Notes under the pieces: model-generated
Told to the model about the DNA's origin: nothing
The model's database searches: none
What the model saw: the letters and a program-made list of their open reading frames with translations, nothing else
Shown: positions 1 to 6,718 of the stretch, in pieces
Position numbering within the stretch: position 1 is the first letter of the stretch
Layout of the letters: each line of letters begins with the position of its first letter
Program-made: the position numbers and the translations under genes
NCBI GenBank assembly: GCA_020355105.1
Contig: CP070658.1
Coordinates: 1,558,753-1,568,061, forward strand
DNA: 9,309 nt
Direction: 5' to 3'
Source: Candidatus Thorarchaeota archaeon
GTDB taxonomy: Archaea; Asgardarchaeota; Thorarchaeia; Thorarchaeales; Thorarchaeaceae

Positions 1-286
1 CGGTCTGATTCATGACGGATATTGCCTGACCTAGGTCGGCGTCCGGGCTAATAGTCACCACTGGGCTAGTCATAATGGCTTCCACTGTGAGAGACGAATA
101 GGTGTCTTCAGACAAGAGCTGTGCGGCGATGATGTCTTTTCTTGTAAGCATCCCAACTAGCACATCACCTCTGGTGACCATGAGACTGCCTATGTCCTCT
201 GCGGCCATGAGCCGCGCAGCCTCTAGCAAAGGGGTTTCGGATTCAGCCGTGACGATGATTGACGTCATGAAGTCTCGGACTAGCAC
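1..286 (-). CDS. CBS-domain protein, C-terminus beyond the window
   Basis: This is a probable ligand-sensing CBS protein; CBS pairs typically bind adenine nucleotides or related ligands. I translated it by hand, and the frame stays open to the left window edge. From the GTG start, residues 4-52 form a complete first CBS motif, with the VRDFMTS opening and the GMLTRKD ending typical of the family. A second motif begins at about residue 68 (VEAIMTSPVVT) and is cut at residue 95. I chose the GTG at 286 because a strong GGAGGT lies 6 nt upstream and the CBS fold begins right after it. The alternative is an ATG at 322 that overlaps the GTPase stop as TGATG and would add 12 residues. The position after the GTPase gene suggests co-transcription. 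Which effector domain, if any, follows cannot be seen. Confidence 0.85.
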   Translation of the reverse strand, partial: MLVRDFMTSIIVTAESETPLLEAARLMAAEDIGSLMVTRGDVLVGMLTRKDIIAAQLLSEDTYSSLTVEAIMTSPVVTISPDADLGQAISVMNQT

Positions 287-292
287 TTGTCT

Positions 293-298
293 ACCTCC
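293..298 (-). promoter_or_regulatory. Shine-Dalgarno site deciding the CBS gene start
   Basis: The minus strand reads GGAGGT here, 6 nt before a GTG codon. It is the best ribosome-binding site near this junction and favours the GTG at 286 over the ATG at 322. Confidence 0.6.
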
Positions 299-321
299 TG
301 ACGGTTCTCGGTACAATTGCA

Positions 322-921
322 TCACATCTCAGAGCTCTCTTTTTGAGCTCTGCTCTGTCTGAGTACGAGCATTGCTATCTTGGCGAACACGTCAGTGACC
401 GCCTCGCCAGTCTTTGCGCTCGTTTCATAGTAATCAGCCTGAAACCAGTCACGCAGCATTAGTCCGGGTTCCACTGGCACTATACGGTTGTCCAGGAGAT
501 CTACCTTGTTGGCGGCGACAACTACGGCCGCATTGGGACACGTTTCGCGGAAGGACTCAAACCAGTTATTCATGGCCATAAACGATTCCGGACGTGTCAC
601 ATCATATACTATGATTGCTCCAGCGGACCCCTTCATGAACTGTCTTCGCAGCTCTCGATATGTGGTCTGGCCCCCCATATCCCAGATGATGAGACGAATC
701 TGCCTTGTCTCGCCCTCTTTGTCCGTCACACTCACATCCTTGGAGGCAAATGTCGTACCTATTGTCTGCTTGTACTCCTCATCGAATGAGTTCTCGGTGA
801 ACCTTCTTACCAAGGAAGTCTTGCCCACCGTCGCCTCACCCAGCAGAACCACTCGGAACTTGAACTCATCAGATGGTTCATCTGAGGAAATTGCTCCTGA
901 GGGAGGTGGACCTTCCGTCAT
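322..921 (-). CDS. Rab/Arf-like small GTPase
   Basis: This is a Ras-superfamily GTP-binding switch protein of 199 aa. All five G motifs are visible: the P-loop GEATVGKTS (28-36), the switch-I threonine in QTIGTTF (T53), WDMGGQ (80-85), NKVD (138-141) and ETSAK (166-170). The switch-I stretch resembles Rab proteins, while DMGGQ combines the spacing of Rab WDTAGQ with the GG of Arf WDVGGQ. The catalytic-position Gln (Q85) is present, followed by Thr rather than the usual Glu. About 20 acidic, Pro-rich residues precede the fold. The C-terminus ends ESSEM with no cysteine, so no prenylation site is visible and membrane attachment would need another route. Such GTPases are expanded in Asgard archaea. 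The gene lies downstream of pheT, and its last base overlaps the first base of an alternative CBS start. Its partner and cellular role are unknown. Confidence 0.95.
   Translation of the reverse strand: MTEGPPPSGAISSDEPSDEFKFRVVLLGEATVGKTSLVRRFTENSFDEEYKQTIGTTFASKDVSVTDKEGETRQIRLIIWDMGGQTTYRELRRQFMKGSAGAIIVYDVTRPESFMAMNNWFESFRETCPNAAVVVAANKVDLLDNRIVPVEPGLMLRDWFQADYYETSAKTGEAVTDVFAKIAMLVLRQSRAQKESSEM
330..352 (-). repeat. 8-bp perfect inverted repeat at the GTPase/CBS gene junction
   Basis: CAGAGCTC and GAGCTCTG flank a 7-nt loop (AAAAAGA on the minus strand). The repeat lies inside the last codons of the GTPase gene and ends 8 nt before the ATG at 322. As RNA it would form a stem covering the region where a ribosome would bind for that ATG, which fits use of the downstream GTG instead or structure-controlled translation. 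The hairpin is seen directly; the function is inference. Confidence 0.5.
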
Positions 922-979
922 GCAGTAGTGCCCCTGTATGTGCGCGGTGTGAAACTAGTGCTTCATCATCCCTGCCACT

Positions 980-990
980 TCTTATATTTC
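980..990 (-). promoter_or_regulatory. Candidate TATA box for the GTPase gene
   Basis: In the 111-bp gap between pheT and the GTPase gene, the minus strand reads GAAATATAAGA about 60 nt before the GTPase ATG. That spacing would give a leader of roughly 35 nt. It suggests the GTPase and CBS genes can be transcribed apart from pheST. No strong Shine-Dalgarno precedes the GTPase ATG; AGGGG lies about 10 nt upstream. Confidence 0.45.
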
Positions 991-1032
991 TATTGCGGGA
1001 GTTGGCCCTTGGGAATGTGTGCTTCCCTGGTA

Positions 1033-2697
1033 TCACCACTCGCCGGTTCTTGGAAGGTATATCTCGAATGCTACAACTGGCATCTTTAGGTCTAGATTTG
1101 TCAACACCTCAGGAGCAATCTCCCCAAACATTCCAATTGGTTCCTCACTCTTGAGAATGTCCGCAGCTCTACCCATGATGAATGTGGCGTCTTCTCGTTC
1201 AGAGTAACTGAACACCCCGTCCAACCCAAGATTCCTTAACAAGAACCCGATGTCGGTAGCCAGTTCTGTTATGTTCACTGACGTGTCAACCACGACGCCT
1301 GATACTGTTGGAATCTGCTGTATCCTTGTTTCCATCAGCTCATCAGGAACTGCGATATCTCCAACCTCAAACAACTTCTGTGGGTAGTCGGCGTGTTGGT
1401 TCTGTGCTGCGAAGTCAAGAAGAACAGGCAAGAGTGAGTTTCTGAGCACCGAGTAGTCTCGACTCTTGGGATTCCCTGTAGTGACCACGGGACGGCTCCT
1501 GAGCATCTTATCTCTTAGAAGGTCAGGAGAGCTCATGATGTAGTTCATGACTTCTTGATAGCCAACTCCGACCATCAGGTCTCTTACCTTGTTCCTGAGC
1601 CTAGTAACAGGATGCGCTTTCCCGGTTGTCATTGTCTGCGGCATCGCAGGTTCAATCCTGTCGAAACCGTATCCTATGGCAATGTCTTCTATGACATCTA
1701 CCGGATGTAGAATGTCAACTCGATACCTTGGAATCTGAACCTGCACCTTCTCTGTCTTCAATTGTCTGGCTCCGAATCCCATTTTCTCGAGTGCCGCCAC
1801 GATTTCGCTTCCGCTCAATCCAAGACCAGTCATTGCATTGATCTTGTGGATACTCATTGTCATAAGTTCAGGTGCGAAGTCGGGTGTTTCATCAATTGAA
1901 CCATCTGGATACACTACAGACACCGACTCGATTCGCCCACCTCTGTCCGCTAGAGAAGCCGTCATGATGTTGAGCGTCTGGTCCACAGTTGGAAGGTGAG
2001 TACCTGTTACCTCTACAAAGAGGTTCTTCGTCTCAGTAGTGATTCTTCCTAGGTCGTTGCTGTTTATGATGGGTGGGAGACTCAACACCAAGCCACTCGA
2101 GTCATAGAGCAAGGGCCACTTCTTGTGAGACTTGATGATGGAACCATATTGAACTCCCTTCTCGTGGTCAGTGAGGATAGTCGGGCCGTCCATCTCGACA
2201 TCATCTCCTAGTGGAACAAACTTGATCTTCTTCGGTTCTTTCGGCCCGTAGGCAATCGGGAAATCAATGTCGTCGCACACGTAGAGTCCTATGCTGGCTT
2301 TGCTTCTGTTTCTTCCATGGGTGGTGGTCAAAGCCTCCTGGAGATGCATATACTCCTTGATTAGCTCGTCATCTGACCTCACACCCTTGACAATCGAGCA
2401 AGAAATGAAAGGTCGAATCCGGCCAAGACCGGACTTTACGTTGATTTGCTTGCCAGACTTCTTCACGGGATACTTTCGTAGTCCAGTTTCGATGCCGAGA
2501 AAAGACGTTACTGCTCTTGCTATGCCCTCAGTTGAGAGCATATCTTGGCGATCAGGATTCACTTCAATCTCAATGACGTTGCCTTCGACCGTTTCTACTT
2601 CGGCCTTTAACAGGAAGAGGGTTTCCTCGAGCTTATTTAGGGACATCTTTTCGCCAATCAACGCGACCAGGTCATCAATCCTACATTCTACTATCAT
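1033..2697 (-). CDS. pheT: Phenylalanyl-tRNA synthetase beta subunit
   Basis: This is the beta chain of the (alpha-beta)2 enzyme that charges tRNA-Phe, of the compact archaeal/eukaryal form (about 555 aa) without the bacterial N-terminal OB and C-terminal ferredoxin-like domains. Numbered from the upstream GTG at 2706, visible landmarks are VNPDRQDMLSTEG (49-61), the B3/B4 region with the editing site (about 95-250), and the B5 domain (about 285-350) with the conserved HPVDVIEDIAIGYGFDRIEP stretch. A catalytic-like domain follows to the end. I chose the ATG at 2697 because GGTGAT, the ribosome-binding site, overlaps the GTG at 2706 and lies 4 nt before the ATG. The GTG start would add three residues. 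The pheS stop TAG directly abuts this GGTGAT, so the two subunits are probably translationally linked. All expected regions look intact. Confidence 0.96.
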   Translation of the reverse strand: MIVECRIDDLVALIGEKMSLNKLEETLFLLKAEVETVEGNVIEIEVNPDRQDMLSTEGIARAVTSFLGIETGLRKYPVKKSGKQINVKSGLGRIRPFISCSIVKGVRSDDELIKEYMHLQEALTTTHGRNRSKASIGLYVCDDIDFPIAYGPKEPKKIKFVPLGDDVEMDGPTILTDHEKGVQYGSIIKSHKKWPLLYDSSGLVLSLPPIINSNDLGRITTETKNLFVEVTGTHLPTVDQTLNIMTASLADRGGRIESVSVVYPDGSIDETPDFAPELMTMSIHKINAMTGLGLSGSEIVAALEKMGFGARQLKTEKVQVQIPRYRVDILHPVDVIEDIAIGYGFDRIEPAMPQTMTTGKAHPVTRLRNKVRDLMVGVGYQEVMNYIMSSPDLLRDKMLRSRPVVTTGNPKSRDYSVLRNSLLPVLLDFAAQNQHADYPQKLFEVGDIAVPDELMETRIQQIPTVSGVVVDTSVNITELATDIGFLLRNLGLDGVFSYSEREDATFIMGRAADILKSEEPIGMFGEIAPEVLTNLDLKMPVVAFEIYLPRTGEW

Positions 2698-2706
2698 GAT
2701 AATCAC

Positions 2707-4215
2707 CTACGCTACAAAGGCGCTCCTCCTGAGCCATGTCAAGTCCCTAGTGAAGAGGTCTCTAATGTCGTTGATACCCATGGCTGCCATGTAGAGCCTC
2801 CCACTTCCGATCCCCCACGCGAGCACAGTGTCCTTGATTCCCACGGGATATGTGACCTCTGGTCTGAAGATCCCGGACCCACCGAGTTCAATCCAACCTA
2901 GCTTGTCATGTTTTGCGAAGGTTTCAACGCTCGGCTCAGTGAACGGGAACTGTCCTGGCTTGAACTTCATCTTCTTGATGCCGACTCCTTTGCATATCGA
3001 CGTTAGGTACCCTAGCAGGTCTCTCAGCGTCAGATCCTTGTCCATAATGATCCCTTCACATTGGTCGAACTCTTGGCCATGCGTTGCATCGAGTTTCTCG
3101 GCTCTGAAGTTCCGGTCGATGATGAACATCTTCTGGGGGCTCTCACGATGCTCGTACAAGTATCGCATCGAAACCGGGGTTGTATGAGGACGCAAGCAGA
3201 GTCTCGTTGCCACTTCTTTGCTGAAGGGCCAATCCCAACCTTTGGATCCCGTATCTCCACCATTCTCGTGGACAGCCTTCACTGCCTTGTAGTACTTATC
3301 GTCGAGAATGTCTCCATGGTCGTGTGGTGATACTACTCTGAACTGGTCTTGAACTTCCCGGGAAACATGGTCCTGAGGAACAAACAGAGTATCATGGCCC
3401 CAGAACTCAGTTTCCACATATGGACCGAACCATTCAGTGAAACCCAGCCCTATCATTATTTCTCTGAGCCAATCGTTGAACTCAGCATACGGGTGTTTCT
3501 TCCCGTAGTTGACATATGCAGGTTCCAGTTCAACGTTGTAGGGTCTGAAGGGCTTTCCTCTCCAACTCTCTGATGAGAGCATTTCGGAGGTTAGATTCAC
3601 GATGCCCTGGATTTCCTTCGACAGTAGCTCATCAATCATGTCCCTCTTTTCGCGGGTGACCTCGGCCTCAAACACCTTTGTCATGGAAGTGTTGGCCAGT
3701 GAACGCTCTATCGCCTCCTCCAAGGCCGAGTCGAGACCCTCAGGGATTGCCCTACGCCCTTCAGATATGGCCGATAGGACTTCCTCCAAAGGGGTTTCCG
3801 GAACTTCTGCTTTGACTTCGAGGACCGTAGTTCCATCTTCCTTGGTGATTCCCAGCCACCCATTCTTCCGGGACCAGTTGATGGCGATACCCTTTGCAGC
3901 CGGTGTCAGTCCGCTCTTGGCCACAGCCTCGTCAACTTTCGCCTTCCCACCCAATTCGAGGACTGCACGAAACAGTCTGACTTCTGGAAGGCCGTTCTCA
4001 GCGTATTCCGTTCCCTCTTGGGTCAGGGTGTATGACGCAATCTCTCGAATCTCCAGACTGGCAAGTCCTTTCTGTGAAAGCGAGTTGAGAATGGATACCA
4101 CTCTCATATTCTTCTGACCAAGCATCTCTGCAAGCTCAGCTGCAGTGACTCTTCTCTCCTGGTCGGCAAGGGCTCGAAGGACTGCCTTTTCTCCTTCAGT
4201 CAACTGTTCGCTCAT
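2707..4215 (-). CDS. pheS: Phenylalanyl-tRNA synthetase alpha subunit
   Basis: This is the catalytic alpha chain of cytosolic phenylalanyl-tRNA synthetase, 502 aa, as usual for the archaeal/eukaryal type. Residues 1 to about 135 look like the two winged-helix modules typical of this type, with helix-turn-helix periodicity in TAAELAEMLGQ and the following residues. The class II catalytic core follows: motif 1 at about 239-266 (GLGFTEWFGP), the FWGHDTLFVPQDH stretch (271-283), TTPVSMRY (345-352), motif 2 with FRAEKLDATHGQEFDQ (370-385), the substrate-pocket FTEPSVE and GGSGIFRPEV (425-454), and motif 3 GIGSGRLYMAAMGI (468-481). No key region is missing. The ATG is the obvious start, although the only upstream purine-rich site (GGGAG) is about 13 nt away. 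It is the first gene of the minus-strand block and diverges from the release factor gene. Confidence 0.97.
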   Translation of the reverse strand: MSEQLTEGEKAVLRALADQERRVTAAELAEMLGQKNMRVVSILNSLSQKGLASLEIREIASYTLTQEGTEYAENGLPEVRLFRAVLELGGKAKVDEAVAKSGLTPAAKGIAINWSRKNGWLGITKEDGTTVLEVKAEVPETPLEEVLSAISEGRRAIPEGLDSALEEAIERSLANTSMTKVFEAEVTREKRDMIDELLSKEIQGIVNLTSEMLSSESWRGKPFRPYNVELEPAYVNYGKKHPYAEFNDWLREIMIGLGFTEWFGPYVETEFWGHDTLFVPQDHVSREVQDQFRVVSPHDHGDILDDKYYKAVKAVHENGGDTGSKGWDWPFSKEVATRLCLRPHTTPVSMRYLYEHRESPQKMFIIDRNFRAEKLDATHGQEFDQCEGIIMDKDLTLRDLLGYLTSICKGVGIKKMKFKPGQFPFTEPSVETFAKHDKLGWIELGGSGIFRPEVTYPVGIKDTVLAWGIGSGRLYMAAMGINDIRDLFTRDLTWLRRSAFVA

Positions 4216-4468
4216 CTGTCAATCAGAACTCCCGAAATGATTCCGTGATGTTCGATTACACACGCCGGAAATGGATTAGGCCCACAAAAGAAGATTCCCA
4301 TCAACTGGGCGTTGTAAATTGGCGGTGCATCCCTTCATCACCTGTTTGCACTGCCTGAATCTGATGGCCTTTTTAACTTGTCGCCGCAGAGGCAAAACGT
4401 CTGTGACGCAATGTTAAAATACAGACTTCCACGGGAGGTCCTCGGCGGTTGCCTGACGGCCACTAGTT

Positions 4469-4478
4469 CTTTATGAAA
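4469..4478 (+). promoter_or_regulatory. Candidate TATA element for aRF1
   Basis: CTTTATGAAA lies about 40 nt before the aRF1 ATG and would give a leader of about 20 nt containing the ribosome-binding site. The match to the archaeal TTTATATA consensus is only partial; GTTAAAATAC at 4413-4422 is the alternative. Confidence 0.3.
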
Positions 4479-4502
4479 TCCGTCAAACAGTGAATGCGCG
4501 AA

Positions 4503-4509
4503 GAGGTGA
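4503..4509 (+). promoter_or_regulatory. Strong Shine-Dalgarno of aRF1
   Basis: GAGGTGA lies 6 nt before the ATG at 4516, complementary to the 3' end of archaeal 16S rRNA. It fixes the aRF1 start. Confidence 0.65.
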
Positions 4510-4515
4510 AACGAG

Positions 4516-5595
4516 ATGTCAGCGGAGCGTCAGAAGCTCAAACGCAAGGTGAGGGAGCTCAAGGCACTCCAAGGTAGGCATAGCTCGTTTACGACCCTCT
4601 ACATTCCACCAACCAAGAGCCTGGTTGATGTCACTGGGTTCGTGAAGGCAGAGCTCGCAGGCGCGGAGAACATCAAGAGCAAAGCAAACAGGAAGAACGT
4701 ACAGGACAATCTAACTGCAATCCTGAGTGAACTGACCAGATTGAATCAAATGCCTGAGAATGGTATCGCCTTCTTCTTCGGTATCGTAGAGGAAGGTGGG
4801 AGCGAGGAAGAGATTCGTGAAATTGTTGTACCTCCCTCACCGGTGTCTCAGTTCACCTACATCTGTGGCAGGGAGTTTGTTACAGAAGAGCTTGAAGAGA
4901 TGACTTTGCCCAGGAGCCTCATCGTCATCGTCTTGATTGAAGGGGGGAAGGTCACTATAGGCTATCTTCGCGGCAAACACATGGAGCTGGTGCGAGACGA
5001 GGACTTCTACATCATAGGCAAGACACGGGCAGGTGGCCAGAGCGCAAAGCGCTACTTGCGGATCAGAGAGGAGAAGATGCTCGAGTTCTTCAGGTATGTT
5101 GGTCGCATACTCAAGGACCTGTTGCTTGAGGATATAGATAATGTAGATGCGGTAGTTCTTGGAGGCAATACCATCCGTGCACAGGAGTTCCTTGAGAAAG
5201 GAGACTTGGACTACAGAATTCGGGAGAAGGTGGCTGACGTCATTATACCTGTCAGTGTGATTGACGAAACAGGACTCTATCAAGCCATGAAGGAAGCATC
5301 GCGCGTTCTCAAGGAAACTGAGATCTATGCGGAACGTCAGACGTGGGATGGGTTCATGGAGTCTCTAATGAAGGGAGAGAATACTGCCGCCTACGGGGAG
5401 AAGGAAGTGATGGATGCGCTTCATGCAGGAAGAGTTGACACCATCATGATATCAGAGGACAAGGTGGAGATTCTTGACGAACTCTATGAGAAGGTTGCAG
5501 AATATGGCACAGAGATTCTTGTGTTCTCGACGCAGACTGAATCTGGTGCACAGCTAGTGTCCTTTGGAGGTATCGCAGCCAGACTGAGATGGTAG
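4516..5595 (+). CDS. prf1: Archaeal class I release factor aRF1, short form lacking the minidomain
   Basis: This protein recognises stop codons in the ribosomal A site and triggers hydrolysis of peptidyl-tRNA. In the N domain, NIKS is at 52-55 and the YxCxxxF signature is intact (Y115, C117, F121). The catalytic GGQ is at 173-175 in the usual RAGGQSAKR context. The C domain ends with the typical SFGGIAARLRW. At 359 aa it is some 50 residues shorter than usual for aRF1 (about 410-420). The gap falls at residues 316/317, where ISEDK runs straight into the last helices, so the zinc-ribbon minidomain with its CxxC pairs is absent. The usual TASNIKS reads GAENIKS, and the GTS-loop position reads HSS. 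The intact NIKS and GGQ exclude Pelota/Dom34. It could be the sole aRF1 or a paralogue beside a full-length copy elsewhere. It converges on the next gene with a 3-bp gap. Confidence 0.93.
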   Translation: MSAERQKLKRKVRELKALQGRHSSFTTLYIPPTKSLVDVTGFVKAELAGAENIKSKANRKNVQDNLTAILSELTRLNQMPENGIAFFFGIVEEGGSEEEIREIVVPPSPVSQFTYICGREFVTEELEEMTLPRSLIVIVLIEGGKVTIGYLRGKHMELVRDEDFYIIGKTRAGGQSAKRYLRIREEKMLEFFRYVGRILKDLLLEDIDNVDAVVLGGNTIRAQEFLEKGDLDYRIREKVADVIIPVSVIDETGLYQAMKEASRVLKETEIYAERQTWDGFMESLMKGENTAAYGEKEVMDALHAGRVDTIMISEDKVEILDELYEKVAEYGTEILVFSTQTESGAQLVSFGGIAARLRW

Positions 5596-5598
5596 TCT

Positions 5599-6003
5599 TC
5601 ATTCCTTTGGGAGCCGCGGGATCTCTCTCATGGTTTCGATGTCCTCAGACCATGAAACGAGTTCTTTGCCCATATTCTCCAAGTACTCCAGAAACGGCTT
5701 CTTGTATCGATGAAGGTGCTGTTGTTCGATCTTCTTGCGTTTTGTCAGGAAGTCCCTAGCTCGTCGTGGGAACCCAGCGTTCCATCTTCGCAGTGCGAGT
5801 TCGACCTTTCTGTCACCAAGGACTCTCTTGGCCACTTTGGATTTCCTCTTTGTCTCAAGCAGCTGTTCGAGAATCCTCTGAACCGCTATTGTGGAGGCAA
5901 CAAGTTCCTTCACATCTGCCTTTGTGCTCTCGTTCCGAGTCGTATAGTATATCTCTTTGAGTTCACGTTTGACAGAGATTACCTGGTTCAGAAGATATCT
6001 CAT
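5599..6003 (-). CDS. Small basic, helical protein of unknown function
   Basis: I do not recognise a family. The 134-residue product is almost entirely charged and helix-forming. A first segment (about 1-60) has heptad-like hydrophobic spacing and could be a coiled coil. The middle (about 55-100) is strongly basic, with many Lys and Arg, and could bind nucleic acid. The end is acidic and Pro-containing. There is no signal peptide, membrane span or cysteine pair. I chose the ATG at 6003 because GAGGT lies 9 nt upstream; an ATG at 6012 abuts that site and would add three residues. The gene starts about 50 bp after the Cas4-like nuclease stop in the same orientation, so co-transcription and a helper role for the nuclease are possible but unproven. 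A long plus-strand frame over the same bases looks like a shadow. Confidence 0.7.
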   Translation of the reverse strand: MRYLLNQVISVKRELKEIYYTTRNESTKADVKELVASTIAVQRILEQLLETKRKSKVAKRVLGDRKVELALRRWNAGFPRRARDFLTKRKKIEQQHLHRYKKPFLEYLENMGKELVSWSEDIETMREIPRLPKE

Positions 6004-6030
6004 CTCTTGCATACCTCAGCCTGTGACTTC

Positions 6031-6046
6031 AAGAGTGATTACTCTT
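6031..6046. repeat. 6-bp inverted repeat after the nuclease gene
   Basis: AAGAGT and ACTCTT flank a 4-nt loop, starting 4 nt after the stop codon of the nuclease gene on the minus strand. There is no T-run after it in that direction, so it is a weak terminator candidate. An RNA-processing or stability element between the two genes is possible. Confidence 0.35.
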
Positions 6047-6050
6047 TTGC

Positions 6051-6713
6051 CTACAGAGGTGAGTATCTGCATGACCCATCTCTCGCATACGGACACGCCT
6101 TGCACTTGGAGGCATTTGGAGTGGCTCTTGGCTTTCTTCCTCTGTACCAAACCTCGTCGAGCTTCCGGAGCCCTCTCAGGACTACTTCCGGACGGAATCT
6201 TCTCACAAACATGGCCTTCTCTCCACATGTCAGACATTCTGCTTCGTTCTTCCCAATACAGCGACTTGCGGATTCCTGCAGGCAGTAGATAAGAAACAGT
6301 CGTGTTGAACTGCATGATACGCCACTCTCCATGAGTGCGAGAGCGTACAAGCCAGCTTGAAATACGTCCGGGGGTCGGGGCTTTGATGGAAGATGTTTCA
6401 ATGGGAACTTCCGTTCAACGATGGCATCCAAGACTGGCGCTTCTTCCCAGTGGAGGATGGCAAAATCAAACCGACCGGCATATCTGTGCCCGAGTGACCT
6501 GATCGACTCCTCCCGGAAGATGAAGGTACTACTAGATTTGGGTCGATTGGATTGCAGATGAAGGAAATCCATAAGTGACCACTTGGCCGGCTTGGCATCG
6601 CGGATGATTCTGGCTGGGAGACTCAATAGACCTCCTCCTAACTTCCAGCATCCCATGAGCAGAATACCACCCAAGAACAGACAGAGAAGGAGTAGGTTGG
6701 TCAGCGGGTCCAT
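6051..6713 (-). CDS. Membrane-anchored Cas4/RecB-like PD-(D/E)XK nuclease, catalytic half
   Basis: This is a probable metal-dependent DNA nuclease piece with an iron-sulfur cluster. Numbered from the ATG at 6713, residues 4-22 are a strongly hydrophobic membrane segment. The core follows: GRFDF (D83), the ERK form of D/E-x-K (E100, K102), the motif-III Q119 with Y123, and a C-terminal cysteine cluster C-x2-C-x7-C (C204, C207, C215). An extra CLTC pair lies at about 160-163. Cas4 and AddB-type nucleases bind 4Fe-4S with one N-terminal and three C-terminal Cys; only the three are here, and the N-terminal one lies in the preceding gene. I chose the ATG because GGTGAG lies 4 nt upstream and contains the upstream gene's stop; a GTG at 6722 is the alternative. 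No CRISPR genes are near, so this is a stand-alone relative. The family call rests on motifs, not on a search. Confidence 0.72.
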   Translation of the reverse strand: MDPLTNLLLLCLFLGGILLMGCWKLGGGLLSLPARIIRDAKPAKWSLMDFLHLQSNRPKSSSTFIFREESIRSLGHRYAGRFDFAILHWEEAPVLDAIVERKFPLKHLPSKPRPPDVFQAGLYALALMESGVSCSSTRLFLIYCLQESASRCIGKNEAECLTCGEKAMFVRRFRPEVVLRGLRKLDEVWYRGRKPRATPNASKCKACPYARDGSCRYSPL

Positions 6714-6718
6714 CGTTC

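Larger units (their letters stand above)
4216..4515. other. Divergent intergenic region between pheS and aRF1
   Basis: This 300-bp spacer has no convincing gene. Towards pheS, the best TATA-like stretch on the minus strand is AAGTTAAAAAGG at about 4368-4379, which would imply a leader of more than 100 nt; a weaker AATTTACAAC lies at 4311-4320. Towards aRF1, the plus strand has GTTAAAATAC at 4413-4422 and CTTTATGAAA at 4469-4478. A short hairpin CGTC-tgt-GACG lies near 4399-4409. I found no tRNA or C/D-box RNA signature. The long possible pheS leader could be regulatory, but I see no recognisable riboswitch. Confidence 0.5.

Noticed and set aside
488..928. Plus-strand frame antisense to the GTPase
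   Set aside because: The minus-strand frame carries all five G motifs; the plus frame has no motif and is a shadow.
4244..4262. TTCGATT resembling a tRNA T-loop
   Set aside because: The flanking bases do not pair as a T-stem and no acceptor, D or anticodon arm can be built.
4248..4355. Short plus-strand frame (35 codons) in the pheS/aRF1 spacer
   Set aside because: It has no convincing ribosome-binding site, no promoter at the right distance and no recognisable sequence.
4230..4370. GTGATG and CTGA words resembling C and D boxes of a guide RNA
   Set aside because: Spacing is wrong and no terminal stem or complete C/D pair is present.
4516..5595. Pelota/Dom34 instead of aRF1
   Set aside because: Pelota lacks NIKS and GGQ, and both are present here.
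5710..6288. Long plus-strand frame (192 codons) over the basic protein and nuclease genes
   Set aside because: It is antisense to two better-supported genes, is rich in Ser, Phe, Leu and Cys as expected of a shadow frame, and has no ribosome-binding site or recognisable motif.
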